A stretch of 25,522 bases of DNA from a virus: IMG/VR virus record IMGVR_UViG_3300044712_001740, positions 1-25,522 of that record. One strand, given 5' to 3'. Positions 1 to 8,138 of this stretch are shown piece after piece. How positions within the stretch are numbered: position 1 is the stretch's first letter; every line of letters begins with the position of its first letter. Position numbers and translations under genes: made by a program. The notes beneath the pieces are model-generated. The model worked only from the letters and a program-made list of their open reading frames with translations, was not told the DNA's origin and made no database searches.

Positions 1-1302
1 GAGAACCTCCTTCACCAAAGTGGTGATATGTTTTAATCCCTGAAGCAGTTCTTTTTCCTGCTCAGGGTCGAGCATCAATGATTCAGGATGCTGGGTTTTT
101 TTCCCAGTGTCTTCTGTATCGCCTTCGGGTTGCTCGTCTAATTGCGCGAGCACGTCGTTCAAGTTATCACGCGCTTGGATAATCTTGCCTTCGTTCTTGG
201 CGCTCAGCACGCGACCGCGTTTGATTTGCGCGTGCACCGCTTTTCGCGCGTTGGCGATTCCGCTCTTGGTCAGCGTGTCGATTCCAAACCCAGGAGAGCG
301 CAATTTGAAACTCTTTTGCGCTGGTAAACTGTCGATGATCTCGCTTAGCTCAGTGACCTTCCATTCACTGTGCGGTGCCGCGACCATTTGGTCATCGGGT
401 TTGGAACGCGCCGACACTCCGTGCACCGCGTCTTCGCCAAAGCCATCGCCGACGAATGCAATGGGTGGAACGAACAACGCATCTTTGAATGTCACGGTCT
501 TGCCGGCTTCGGGGTGGGGGACTTCGTTGCATTCGCCCATCACCCAATCGAATTGCAGCATGGTTGCGTCTTCTGGAACATCAAAGACATATTCGCGGAA
601 CATGGCGAAGAGTGTTTGTGCGCCCATGTCGCTCTCGACCGACAAGCGCCGAATCCAAGCCCCCGTTTCGCGCTTGCCTTTATCGAGCGCCTCATCGACA
701 TTGAGCGATTGACCGAATTTACCGCGCCAGGTCTCCAATTGCTGAAGCGTTTTCTCACGCTCAGCATCATCCAGCGACTTGTCCACGATCACGTGCGCGG
801 CGGTCGTGGCAAACACATCGCTTGCGTCCTGGCTTTCGCCAAACGCTTTTACCGCCAAGCGCAGTGCGTCTTGATTCGATGGAATCGGGACCAAGCTCCA
901 TTCCAACAATTCCCATTCCGTGAAATCGGTGCCGCCCACGGTGTTAGGTTTACCAGAGATCGGAATGAATCCAATCGACGCCGTGCGAATCCACTCGCCT
1001 TCCCAGAGCAGGCGGATCACGTTTTGCGGATCGAGATCATTCGCCGCCGGGCGCAGCGTGAAATCGGCGATAATTCCATCGGCAGTTTTTTCGAGCACGT
1101 TCGACTTGCCCACCGTCGACCAATAATCCCGATAGTTGTGTCCGAACATCACCACGGGATTTTTGAGATAATTGTCCATGTTCGCTCCGCTGGGGAGCAC
1201 GTGGTCATTATCCCGATCCTTGCTCGCGGTATTGATGATGATGCGCCCGCCGTCCTTGCGTTTGTCGAGCACTTTGATTTCAAATGTTTTGTGGATGGTC
1301 AC
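1..1302 (-). CDS. HK97/XkdF-type prohead serine protease (partial, runs off window)
   Basis: This open frame has 434 codons without a stop and leaves the window at position 1, so its C-terminus is missing. It starts at GTG 1302, with the SD GAGGTG about five bases upstream. The N-terminal ~165 residues match the caudoviral prohead protease (S78) pattern: FGHNY with a likely catalytic His55, the TASIGF segment with likely nucleophile Ser109, and the EWSLVPIPSN strand at about 134-143. Such proteases process the capsid and scaffold during head assembly. Residues ~375-434 contain GRVLSAKNE followed by a helical, coiled-coil-like stretch, as in XkdF-type proteases. The middle (about 170-340) is unrecognised. 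At more than 434 residues it is about twice the length of a simple HK97 protease, so a fused scaffold is possible. It lies directly downstream of the portal module, as expected. Confidence 0.85.
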   Translation of the reverse strand, partial: MTIHKTFEIKVLDKRKDGGRIIINTASKDRDNDHVLPSGANMDNYLKNPVVMFGHNYRDYWSTVGKSNVLEKTADGIIADFTLRPAANDLDPQNVIRLLWEGEWIRTASIGFIPISGKPNTVGGTDFTEWELLEWSLVPIPSNQDALRLAVKAFGESQDASDVFATTAAHVIVDKSLDDAEREKTLQQLETWRGKFGQSLNVDEALDKGKRETGAWIRRLSVESDMGAQTLFAMFREYVFDVPEDATMLQFDWVMGECNEVPHPEAGKTVTFKDALFVPPIAFVGDGFGEDAVHGVSARSKPDDQMVAAPHSEWKVTELSEIIDSLPAQKSFKLRSPGFGIDTLTKSGIANARKAVHAQIKRGRVLSAKNEGKIIQARDNLNDVLAQLDEQPEGDTEDTGKKTQHPESLMLDPEQEKELLQGLKHITTLVKEVL

Positions 1303-1303
1303 T

Positions 1304-1531
1304 CTACACCTCGCTTTGTAATTTTGCCGACATAATTTGCTTGACGGCGATCAATGTATCGTGCGCGCGCTGGCTAAACTGGGACATCACGCGATCGCAC
1401 TGTTTGCAGTACGCGTAAGCGTGTCCTGTACCGCGATACTCAGGTTCACATGTGTGCGATTTGGCGACGATGCGCACGGCGCGTCGTTTTGTCGTCCCGG
1501 TTTTACGAACGATGTTTAATGCGTCGCTCAT
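1304..1531 (-). CDS. Small Cys/His-containing protein between portal and protease
   Basis: The product is 75 residues and is not recognised. It starts at ATG 1531 with SD AGAGG about seven bases upstream, and its TAG stop is one base before the protease GTG. A basic N-terminus (KTGTTKRRAVRIVAK) precedes a possible metal-binding set: SHTC at about 25-28 and YCKQC at about 41-45, followed by a helical tail. Small zinc-knuckle proteins are common between phage structural genes, but the function cannot be assigned. The tight spacing on both sides supports it as a real gene. Confidence 0.7.
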   Translation of the reverse strand: MSDALNIVRKTGTTKRRAVRIVAKSHTCEPEYRGTGHAYAYCKQCDRVMSQFSQRAHDTLIAVKQIMSAKLQSEV

Positions 1532-1541
1532 AGAATTCCTC

Positions 1542-3629
1542 TCAACGTGTTCTCAATTTGGCTTGCATCGAGCAACGGCAGTTAATGTCTTCCTCGGCAA
1601 TGCCAATTTGACCAGGCGCAGGTCCCGATCCATCGCCCACCTCAAAGTTATCTTCGAGCTTCACGGTCTGGCCGTGCGCATCCACGTGGCTATCGCGCGT
1701 GCGGTCATCCAGCGCCGCGAGCCAAACCTTTTCCTCGACAACTTCGCTTTGTTTCCACGCCTCGAGCGTGCCGCCATTCGCCGCGCCGATCACTTCCGTA
1801 CGCGCAATCGTTTCGCCGCTCGACCGGATGCGATTGCCCATCACGGATTCGACACGCTTTTCTAAATCGGAGATATTCTCGCCGGCATCGATGCCCGCCG
1901 ATAGCGATTGCTTGAGGTCATTCCACGTGGTCTCGTTCACGCGCTTGGCGAATCGCTGCGCACGCGCCCTGAGGAATCGCACGACGCGCGGCTCATCCAC
2001 ATCGAAATCCATTTCTATGGAAATGTCGGCGAGCGCATTCGTGCCGGCATCCTGGATAATTTCGCGCAAGGTCGGTTTGACGCGCTTGGCAAATTCAGCG
2101 TCCCAATCATCACGGTCAAACGGATCATCGGCAATCTCTCGCGGATTATCTTTGATGATTGCGCCGGCGAATCCCTTGCCGGAAGCGCTCAATCGCGTGA
2201 GCACTTCACGCTGTTGTTCGCGGAACACATCCGCGACCACATCGCCCAATTTCTTTTCCCAAGGCGTCGTCCGCTTGACGAACAAATCGAAGAGCTTGTG
2301 GTGCTCCTCAGAATCGTAGGCGACGGTTTTTGCGCGAACGGTTTTCGACTTGCCGGCCGCGCCGCTGATTTGCTTGCCTGCGGAGGTCACGGGCACGAGC
2401 GACAACGGCAAATAGCCGACGTCGCCGCCGTCAATGATCGGCAATCCCAGGCCCAGGTACGCACTCGCCACGTTGATCGGATAACCCCACCGCGCGAGCA
2501 CGTCGAGCATTTCGACCTTGTTTTTCAGATCCTTTTTGAGCGCGGCAACCTGGGACGTGTCGGTGACAATCGACTCATCGGGCGCGAGCGCTTTCACGCG
2601 TCGAAAATATTCGGTGAGGTGTGTGTCGCGAAACATCGCCATTGGCAACAAGGTCAATGACCACAGCACCCAATGTGCGGTCTCAAAATTCTCATACGTG
2701 TCGCGACCCCATCCCATAATCTCGTCGGGCACGCCAAAGATCGCGCCGATTTCGTCGCGCGCGAGCTCGCGCTGACCCAGCCACTCTAAATCCTTGGGTC
2801 GCATATCGAGCGGCTTGATGTCGGTGACACCTTGCTCGAGCACCACGGGCTTGTGTGAATTCTCGAATCCGCCGAACTTGCCCATCAACGCTTTTTCCAA
2901 ATCGTCGCGCTCGGTCTTGGTGATTCCTTGCGGCGCGATCACGGCATAATCTGGTCGCGCCGATTTTTGGAAGAAGAGCTTTGACCACGCTTGCGCGTAC
3001 ATATCGATGAGAATCGAATTGCGAATGGCAGAGATCGGCGAAATGCCACGCCACGGATTACGCGGGTTGTAGAACTTGAAATGAACGAATTCTTCGGTCG
3101 GCAAGGTGTACCCTGTCTTGCCACTGGAATTCTGAATCCCGTCATCGATCTTGTATTCGGCAACGCCGTAATATCGCAATTTGGCTTGATCAGGCACGAC
3201 GCTGATGATGTGCGGTTGACGCGGCCAGATTTCCAAATACGTGCCGCGTGCGTTTTTCACGAGCTCCCAGCCCTCTTCGCCGCCGAGCAGCATGTCAATG
3301 CACCATTGCTGCCACATGTCCGCACTCGACATCGTGTCGTTGACGTCCGTCAGCAATTTGGCTAGATCGTGATTCTCGATCACTTCATCGCCGCGCCGCA
3401 CTTGCAAGGGGAGAGGCGAAACATTATTCGCAATGACAGTGATTGCTTTGCGCACCCACACGTGCGACTCGTAATTCCCGAGCGCGCTCAAATAGGAAAA
3501 AGACGACGATCCAGATACCACGCCGCTTTGAAACGAGCCAATATGCTGACGTTCCAGCACTTCGGGGTGCAGGTCCGCCATTGATTTTCCACGCGCGCGT
3601 TCTTGGATGCGCGCAAGCACATCACTCAC
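1542..3629 (-). CDS. Phage portal protein fused to MuF-like head morphogenesis domain
   Basis: The 695-residue product has two phage head domains. Residues ~45-410 fit the HK97-type portal family, which forms the dodecameric ring through which DNA is packaged; features include VWVRKAITVIANNVS (58-72), VHFKFYNPRNPWRGISPI (182-199) and RDEIGAIFGVPDEIMGW (291-307). Residues ~555-690 fit the Mu gpF-like minor head protein: ARTEVIGAANGG (609-620), DDRTRDSH (641-648), GQTV (653-656) and a closing INCRC (682-686). Fusions of this kind occur in some phages but are not the usual arrangement. The start is GTG 3629, which overlaps the TGA of the upstream small gene as GTGA. The terminase upstream and the protease downstream give the standard head-gene order. 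Confidence 0.92.
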   Translation of the reverse strand: MSDVLARIQERARGKSMADLHPEVLERQHIGSFQSGVVSGSSSFSYLSALGNYESHVWVRKAITVIANNVSPLPLQVRRGDEVIENHDLAKLLTDVNDTMSSADMWQQWCIDMLLGGEEGWELVKNARGTYLEIWPRQPHIISVVPDQAKLRYYGVAEYKIDDGIQNSSGKTGYTLPTEEFVHFKFYNPRNPWRGISPISAIRNSILIDMYAQAWSKLFFQKSARPDYAVIAPQGITKTERDDLEKALMGKFGGFENSHKPVVLEQGVTDIKPLDMRPKDLEWLGQRELARDEIGAIFGVPDEIMGWGRDTYENFETAHWVLWSLTLLPMAMFRDTHLTEYFRRVKALAPDESIVTDTSQVAALKKDLKNKVEMLDVLARWGYPINVASAYLGLGLPIIDGGDVGYLPLSLVPVTSAGKQISGAAGKSKTVRAKTVAYDSEEHHKLFDLFVKRTTPWEKKLGDVVADVFREQQREVLTRLSASGKGFAGAIIKDNPREIADDPFDRDDWDAEFAKRVKPTLREIIQDAGTNALADISIEMDFDVDEPRVVRFLRARAQRFAKRVNETTWNDLKQSLSAGIDAGENISDLEKRVESVMGNRIRSSGETIARTEVIGAANGGTLEAWKQSEVVEEKVWLAALDDRTRDSHVDAHGQTVKLEDNFEVGDGSGPAPGQIGIAEEDINCRCSMQAKLRTR

Positions 3630-3799
3630 AGTTTCACCCCAGCTTCATATCCTTCGACAAACGCCGCCCACGCCAATTTGAAAACCTTGACGATCACACC
3701 GAGCACATACCCAATCGCGAGCGGAATCGCCGCGACGGTCCACGCGAATACGCGGATAGGTTTAATTTGTGCAGCACGTTGTTGAATTCGCTCTAGCAT
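3626..3799 (-). CDS. Small single-pass membrane protein
   Basis: This is a 57-residue product starting at ATG 3799, which shares one base with the terminase stop (TAATG). An SD AAGGAA lies just upstream. An in-frame ATG at 3820 would put the start inside the terminase gene and is less likely. One hydrophobic span runs from about residue 17 to 45, with basic flanks. It could be a holin-like or head-associated membrane protein, but no family is recognised. The GTGA overlap with the portal start suggests translational coupling. Confidence 0.65.
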   Translation of the reverse strand: MLERIQQRAAQIKPIRVFAWTVAAIPLAIGYVLGVIVKVFKLAWAAFVEGYEAGVKL

Positions 3800-5190
3800 T
3801 ATTTCCTTGCTCGCATCCACGCCCAGTAGCGGAATGCGTCATTGGCATGATCGTTCCCATCGTTCGGTTTTTCGCTGTCAGATTTCGCGCCGGGCGGATA
3901 TTGGAATGCCTCGGTGATCTCCCACAAGAAATTTTTACAGCGTCGATTAACCCGGAGCGTACGCACTCCGTTCCCATCGCAGATCAATCGCCGGACAACC
4001 TTGATGCCTTCTACCACTTCGTGCGGCTGGTAGCGATAAACAATGTCCGCTTTGCGAAACAGTTGTTGAAGCTCTTTGGCTTCAGGGCTGCCGATGGCCA
4101 GTTCAGGCAATCGCACTCGCGCCGGTCTCTCTATGCCTTGTTCAGCAAGCTGTCTGATTTGCGCATCATCCATCGGCTCGGGTTCGCGACACCATCGCGC
4201 AATCGTTTCATTCGATGCACATTGCAATTCGTCCGGCAATTTCTTGCCCGCCATCGCGATACACTTGTCCAATACTTCGCGCACGCACGTTTCGCCTAGA
4301 TGCTTCGAGTGATACAACTCGTCAAAAACTAGAATCCGCGTGCTCGTACGCTGAATGAACAAGATCGCGCGCGGGTCGATGTATCCGTCGTCCACTGCCA
4401 ACTCGAATGGCAGATTCGGATCAGGTTCATCATCAGTTAGATTCTCGGCACCGAACTCGGCATACACCACGCCTTCGAAGGTGACATACCAGTTGCCGTC
4501 TCGCCAGGCTTGCCGTAATTTATCTGGCAAGGTGTCGAGCATTTCCCAATACGATGTGTCTAGGTGCGGATTGTCTCGCGGCGATCCAGGCACAAACGCA
4601 AACTGGTCTTCTTTGCCTTTCAAGTTATCCGGCAAACTGCGTTCGACGAAATAGGCGCGCGCCCAGCGTTGACCAACCCCATTAGGATTGCTCGCCGCGA
4701 CGAAATACGTGTCCTTGATTCCTGGCCAACGAAGCGAACCGCGCAGCATATCGAAAACTGTCTCTCGGTTTTTGGTCAATTCGTCGATGGCGATGCCGGC
4801 GAATTCGGCGCTTTGGTATTTGCTGGGATCATCCAGATTGCGCAGTGCAATTTTCCCGCTGCCATATCGAGGCTTGAGAAAAAAGCACAAGCCATCATTG
4901 CGCGTGTCCTTGATTTCTCCCAACCAAGATGGGAATTCAACGGCGATCTTGCTGACCTGACGTTCGACCAGGCTTGGGTAATCTTCGCAGAAAAGACCTA
5001 CACGCACATGCTTGTATCCCTGCGCGCCCCAGCGCATCAAGCGGCGCAGTTGATACCAGCGCAGCCAATACGATTTACCAGGTCCACGGCTGCCGCCATA
5101 CAGTGTGTATCGATGAGCGTCTGCGATCTGGGTCGCATTCCACTGTTTGTCAAAGAACCCGCACAATTCAGAAAACGCTAATTCGGCCAC
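3799..5190 (-). CDS. terL: Terminase large subunit
   Basis: This is the packaging motor: an ATPase that pumps DNA through the portal, plus a nuclease that cuts concatemers. The product has 463 residues, normal for the family. Walker A is GGSRGPGKS at 32-40. Walker B is IAIDE ending at Asp136-Glu137, followed by LTKNRE. The coupling motif lies around AASNPNG (165-171). The RNase H-like nuclease half shows AVDDGYIDP with Asp267/Asp268 and a C-terminal DHANDAFRY acidic motif. The start is GTG 5190; no strong SD is visible, so coupling to terS eight bases upstream is likely. Its neighbours are terminase small subunit and portal. Confidence 0.95.
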   Translation of the reverse strand: MAELAFSELCGFFDKQWNATQIADAHRYTLYGGSRGPGKSYWLRWYQLRRLMRWGAQGYKHVRVGLFCEDYPSLVERQVSKIAVEFPSWLGEIKDTRNDGLCFFLKPRYGSGKIALRNLDDPSKYQSAEFAGIAIDELTKNRETVFDMLRGSLRWPGIKDTYFVAASNPNGVGQRWARAYFVERSLPDNLKGKEDQFAFVPGSPRDNPHLDTSYWEMLDTLPDKLRQAWRDGNWYVTFEGVVYAEFGAENLTDDEPDPNLPFELAVDDGYIDPRAILFIQRTSTRILVFDELYHSKHLGETCVREVLDKCIAMAGKKLPDELQCASNETIARWCREPEPMDDAQIRQLAEQGIERPARVRLPELAIGSPEAKELQQLFRKADIVYRYQPHEVVEGIKVVRRLICDGNGVRTLRVNRRCKNFLWEITEAFQYPPGAKSDSEKPNDGNDHANDAFRYWAWMRARK

Positions 5191-5197
5191 GCGTGCG

Positions 5198-5728
5198 CTA
5201 ACGATCCATCTTTACCAGGATCGGCTCCTCAACTTCAAATTTGTCCACGAACAATCCGTGATGACGCCCTAGTTGAACAAGCGCCGCTTGCGGATCATGA
5301 AGCTCGATCTCTGTCTCGGCTTCCGTCCAAGGATTCTCATCGCTTCCGCCGACGCGCTTTTTAACCTTGGCTTTTTTGAGCAAATGCAGTTTGGCGCGCG
5401 CATCGTCGGTCGTAAGATCGATCAACCCGGTACGGGTCATAAAGGGCGACAAATCGCCGCGCGCGTGATCAGAGAGACGTGCCAGAACCTCATCGGCATC
5501 CATTGCCATTTTGCTTAATCGCTCGGCAATTAATGCTTGAATGCTAACATTTGCTAACAATCGAGCGCCTTGGACATTCGGTTTGCTTTTGTAGCCAGCG
5601 CGGCGGGCCGCTTCACTAGCATTCCAACAGACAAGATAGGACTCGACAAAAACGCGCATTTGATTTGTCAGTCCATTGGTGGTGCGAATAGTTTTTTTCT
5701 TGCCTTTGGGTTTAGTTTTCGCGCTCAC
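5198..5728 (-). CDS. terS: Terminase small subunit
   Basis: This 176-residue protein fits the Terminase_2 family, which recognises the packaging site and loads the large subunit. The N-terminal helix-turn-helix region contains LTNQMRVFVESYL and NASEAARRAGY (about 36-46), typical of these proteins. The rest is helical, with a charged C-terminal region for large-subunit contact. I chose GTG 5728 rather than the TTG two codons earlier for two reasons: the GTG forms a GTGA overlap with the upstream small gene, and a GGTGA lies about six bases upstream. Confidence 0.88.
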   Translation of the reverse strand: MSAKTKPKGKKKTIRTTNGLTNQMRVFVESYLVCWNASEAARRAGYKSKPNVQGARLLANVSIQALIAERLSKMAMDADEVLARLSDHARGDLSPFMTRTGLIDLTTDDARAKLHLLKKAKVKKRVGGSDENPWTEAETEIELHDPQAALVQLGRHHGLFVDKFEVEEPILVKMDR

Positions 5729-5865
5729 TTGCAATCACCAGTTCCAACGATAGGATCATTGTTTGCGTCGAGTACAACAGCGAGCAGGAACAAAATCAGA
5801 ACCAAGATGTAGACCTGCTCGCCGTCATAATCAAAACGGTTGCGGCTTGCCAGGCGCGCCGCCAT
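5725..5865 (-). CDS. 46-residue membrane protein
   Basis: This short gene is easily missed. It starts at ATG 5865 inside the end of the upstream membrane-protein gene (35-base overlap), behind a GGGGATGGATGT SD-like stretch, and stops in a GTGA overlap with terS. The product has a basic N-terminus (ARLASRNRF) and one hydrophobic span (YILVLILFLLAVVL) at about residues 19-32. The function is unknown; a holin-like role is possible but unproven. The 4-base coupling to terS is the main support for it. Confidence 0.55.
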   Translation of the reverse strand: MAARLASRNRFDYDGEQVYILVLILFLLAVVLDANNDPIVGTGDCK

Positions 5866-6709
5866 ACATCCATCCCCAGGGCGCAAAGATGCGCACCCAG
5901 AGTGCCGATTGGCCATTGCGCAACACATCTTGCAGACCGAATGATTTTGCAAATCCATTCGCACGCGCTTCATAGCTTCCGGTCCACGCGCCATCACCAT
6001 TGACGTTGTACGCTTTGCCATACCACGCGTCATATTGTTCTTGCATCGTCAACAGTTCTGGCACACTGATGCCAGTGACGACCGCCATTGCGTAATGATA
6101 TTCTTGCGCGGGGCCTGCAGCGCTCGCCGATGGTGCGACAAACGCAATCGCCAATGCGACGACACCCAGCATCACGAGAATCATCACAATGCGTTTGGAA
6201 AATGCGGCAATCGCAGACCGAGCATCAAGACGCAAGGCAATGTGGGTCTCGGCTTTCATTCCACCTAGCTTGATGCCGCCGAATGAAGTCGCAAGAGAGC
6301 CAAACAAAGCAAAAATAACTTCATAGACCTTCATCTGCGCATACTGATCGGGGATGAACGAAGCCAAGGTGACGCCGCCAGCGGTCAGCATCGCGATCAA
6401 CACGGCGCTGACAATCTGCTTGACTCGCGCATACTTGTCATCGGGAATCCAGCCCAGCGCATAGCCGACAACGGTAGAAATCAACCCAGAGCCGATTACC
6501 CACGCGGCGAATTGCGCCAAAGTGAGCGTGATCCAATCCGACGGCAATTCAACGGCGCGCGCGCCAAGGGTCGGTGCTGCGGGAAACCAAACTGACCAAA
6601 GCACTTGCAGGGTCGTTGCGATGATAACAAACGGCGCGAAAAGGAATGTGATGGGATCGTATTTGAACAACGTCCACCATCCGCGCAATTGCTCGAAATA
6701 ATTGATCAT
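5831..6709 (-). CDS. Multi-pass membrane protein, unknown function
   Basis: The product has 292 residues with about five transmembrane spans (roughly 21-42, 60-83, 96-115, 126-145 and 172-192). A hydrophilic C-terminal part of about 95 residues is rich in Trp/Tyr/Gly (for example APWGWMYGG near the end). The start is decided by the ribosome binding site: AGGAGG sits six bases before ATG 6709 but directly against the ATG at 6715. The last hydrophobic span ends in APSASAA, resembling a signal-peptidase site, so the C-terminal part may lie outside the membrane. The family is not recognised. Its place upstream of the terminase genes suggests a phage function. Confidence 0.75.
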   Translation of the reverse strand: MINYFEQLRGWWTLFKYDPITFLFAPFVIIATTLQVLWSVWFPAAPTLGARAVELPSDWITLTLAQFAAWVIGSGLISTVVGYALGWIPDDKYARVKQIVSAVLIAMLTAGGVTLASFIPDQYAQMKVYEVIFALFGSLATSFGGIKLGGMKAETHIALRLDARSAIAAFSKRIVMILVMLGVVALAIAFVAPSASAAGPAQEYHYAMAVVTGISVPELLTMQEQYDAWYGKAYNVNGDGAWTGSYEARANGFAKSFGLQDVLRNGQSALWVRIFAPWGWMYGGAPGKPQPF

Positions 6710-6765
6710 GTTCATCCTCCTAGAGTTATTCGTTACGGCACTGGTTTGTGCCGCAAATCCAATTA

Positions 6766-6984
6766 CTATCTCAAATCTCTGAACGCATTGAGCGCATTCA
6801 TAATGCGCGTGTACGCTCGTTCCATATCCCAGCCGCGTGTGTGCGCCAGGATCAATTGCTCGAATGCAAAGTTGAGACAAATGCGTCGCTCGTCATCCTC
6901 AAGACCCTTTTGCCAGGCTTCGTCTTCGACGATGAGCGAATACATTTTCTGCAAGTCAGCTTGGGAGAGCATCACACTGCTCAT
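6766..6984 (-). CDS. Small helical protein, unknown
   Basis: This 72-residue, largely alpha-helical acidic-then-basic protein is not recognised. Its ATG at 6984 overlaps the TGA of the upstream gene as ATGA, which indicates translational coupling. The sequence is well mixed, with many amphipathic helix patterns (DLQKMYSLIVEDEAWQKG, ERRICLNFAFEQLIL), and does not look like a shadow frame. Confidence 0.7.
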   Translation of the reverse strand: MSSVMLSQADLQKMYSLIVEDEAWQKGLEDDERRICLNFAFEQLILAHTRGWDMERAYTRIMNALNAFRDLR

Positions 6985-7328
6985 CGTGCCGCCTCATCAT
7001 CGTCATCCTCATCGTCCTCGTTTTCGCATTCGCGAACTGGGATCGGCGGTGGCGTCATTCCGTTTTTGATCATCAGCGCGTGCAGTTGCCCAATGTGCTC
7101 GAGGAGTTTGATGATGTAATTCGCATCGCGTTCGATCTTCCGTTCCGCTTTTCTCAAGCGTCGCTCGATGGATTGTAGGTCTGTTTTTTTTGCGTTGCGT
7201 CTATCGGTGATCACGCCTCGTACTACTGCAAAAATTGCTGTGACAAAACCGCCTAGAGCAGTGAGTAGAGCGGACAGCTGTAAAATTACGACAGCGATGG
7301 ATGAGAGTTGATCGGCAGATAATTCCAT
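6981..7328 (-). CDS. Small membrane-anchored protein with coiled coil and acidic tail
   Basis: The product has 115 residues. A hydrophobic span covers about residues 10-38. It is followed by a charged helix likely to form a coiled coil (about 45-85) and ends in an Asp/Glu-rich tail (ENEDDEDDDDEAAR). One membrane helix plus a coiled coil resembles phage holin/spanin-type accessory proteins, but no family can be named. It is coupled by ATGA to the next gene. Confidence 0.7.
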   Translation of the reverse strand: MELSADQLSSIAVVILQLSALLTALGGFVTAIFAVVRGVITDRRNAKKTDLQSIERRLRKAERKIERDANYIIKLLEHIGQLHALMIKNGMTPPPIPVRECENEDDEDDDDEAAR

Positions 7329-7331
7329 GAT

Positions 7332-7580
7332 TTATTGCGTCCCTGGCTTTTGATAATTTCCGTTCATCAATTCATTCAACCGTTTCTCTTCGATGTACGC
7401 CACTGCGCCTTTCGCTTTAGTCAGTTGCACTTTCACGCTGCGCTTGCGCGGCTTGCGCGCGCGTTCGGCAATCGCATCATTCGTCAGATGCTTTTGCATC
7501 CACGCCGCCACATCCTCGTATCCGTTGGTCTTCGCAATCTGTGCGACTCGGCACACTCGCGCCGTGAAGGTTTGGTCCAT
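7332..7580 (-). CDS. Small basic protein; possibly the 3' half of a frameshifted gene
   Basis: From ATG 7580 the product is 82 residues, basic and helical (AKTNGYEDVAAWMQKHL, then RKPRKRSVKVQLTKAKG). No family is recognised and no good SD precedes this ATG. The frame stays open upstream to 7679 and overlaps the Cys-containing frame 7477-7749. Losing one A from the run of five at 7589-7593 would fuse the two frames into a single protein of about 136 residues. The region may therefore be one gene with a frameshift, or two overlapping genes. Confidence 0.55.
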   Translation of the reverse strand: MDQTFTARVCRVAQIAKTNGYEDVAAWMQKHLTNDAIAERARKPRKRSVKVQLTKAKGAVAYIEEKRLNELMNGNYQKPGTQ

Positions 7581-7749
7581 TGACAATCTTTTTCTCGACA
7601 ATAGTCGCGAGTTCTTGCACGTGTTTTGATCCAGGTGCCTGAACTCTGATTCGCACGTGAACGTGCGTGCGATGCGCAACTAATCCGTACTGCCAGAAGA
7701 TCGCGCGTCCGCACAAGGGGCAGTGAGCTTTAGAATCGTAAATGCTCAT
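7477..7749 (-). CDS. Small CxxC protein overlapping the next frame
   Basis: The frame starts at ATG 7749. The N-terminal ~52 residues look genuine: AHCPLCGRAIFW gives a CxxC knuckle, followed by RTHVHVRI and VQELATIVEKK. After about residue 54 the sequence (SRTDCEDQRIRGCGG) looks like an out-of-frame reading of the neighbouring gene. A partner CxxC is not seen. The start lies only about 14 bases downstream of an intrinsic terminator, and no strong SD is visible. Confidence 0.45.
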   Translation of the reverse strand: MSIYDSKAHCPLCGRAIFWQYGLVAHRTHVHVRIRVQAPGSKHVQELATIVEKKIVNGPNLHGASVPSRTDCEDQRIRGCGGVDAKASDE

Positions 7750-7757
7750 GGTTGGAA

Positions 7758-7796
7758 AATAAAAAAGCCCGACGCGAAATTAATCGCGTCGGGCTG
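7758..7796 (-). terminator. Rho-independent terminator
   Basis: Read on the minus strand, AGCCCGACGCGA and TCGCGTCGGGCT form a perfect 12-bp stem with a 6-base loop, followed directly by a T-rich run. It closes the unit containing the 26- and 67-residue genes. The other strand lacks a T run after the stem. Confidence 0.9.
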
Positions 7797-7807
7797 GCTT
7801 TGTGTCT

Positions 7808-7888
7808 CTAACCCTTGCGTTTGTTTTTTAGCAGTAAGGCAACAATGATCCCAAAGAGAATGCCTACTACAAAATACAAAACTTCCAT
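7808..7888 (-). CDS. 26-residue membrane microprotein
   Basis: This short ORF runs from ATG 7888 to TAG 7808. The product is one hydrophobic helix (VLYFVVGILFGIIVALLL, residues 3-20) followed by a basic KNKRKG tail, with positive-inside topology. A GCGGGAT stretch lies just upstream of the start. The ORF is immediately followed by a strong terminator. The clean architecture supports it as a real small membrane peptide; its function is unknown. Confidence 0.5.
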   Translation of the reverse strand: MEVLYFVVGILFGIIVALLLKNKRKG

Positions 7889-7934
7889 CTATCCCGCTTT
7901 CAACGAACGGCGTTTCTTGTCTGTCCCGTTTCGC

Positions 7935-8138
7935 CTATTTGCGTTTTTCGATTGTCAGCTCACCTAGACTCAGGACTCCTTCAATGCCGATGGAATGAAT
8001 TTTACCGTCACGATATTGCTCGCTGAATCGAGAGTTGCGCAAAATCCACTTGAGCACGGACAGAGCCGTTTCCGGGTCTACCATTGTCGACCCAGTAATG
8101 ACGCCATAAACAAACGCGCTTAGTTCCGGTGGTGTCAA
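7935..8138 (-). CDS. Small hypothetical protein (TTG start)
   Basis: This 67-residue protein of unknown family starts at TTG 8138 with SD GAGGAG about ten bases upstream. The sequence is well mixed (ALSVLKWILRNSRFSEQYRDG). It is the first gene after the promoter at 8360-8389 and is followed by the 26-residue microprotein and the terminator, so these two may form a short transcription unit separate from the packaging genes. Confidence 0.6.
   Translation of the reverse strand: MTPPELSAFVYGVITGSTMVDPETALSVLKWILRNSRFSEQYRDGKIHSIGIEGVLSLGELTIEKRK

Noticed and set aside
370-1335. Long plus-strand ORF of 321 codons
   Set aside because: It lies antisense to the prohead protease, which has clear family motifs and a good SD; the plus reading is His/Arg-rich shadow sequence.
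1908-2660. Plus-strand ORF of 250 codons
   Set aside because: Antisense to the portal-MuF gene, with no family resemblance and biased composition.
5725-6033. 102-codon minus ORF as a full gene
   Set aside because: Its N-terminal half is a shadow of the membrane-protein gene; only the last 46 codons from ATG 5865 have good support.
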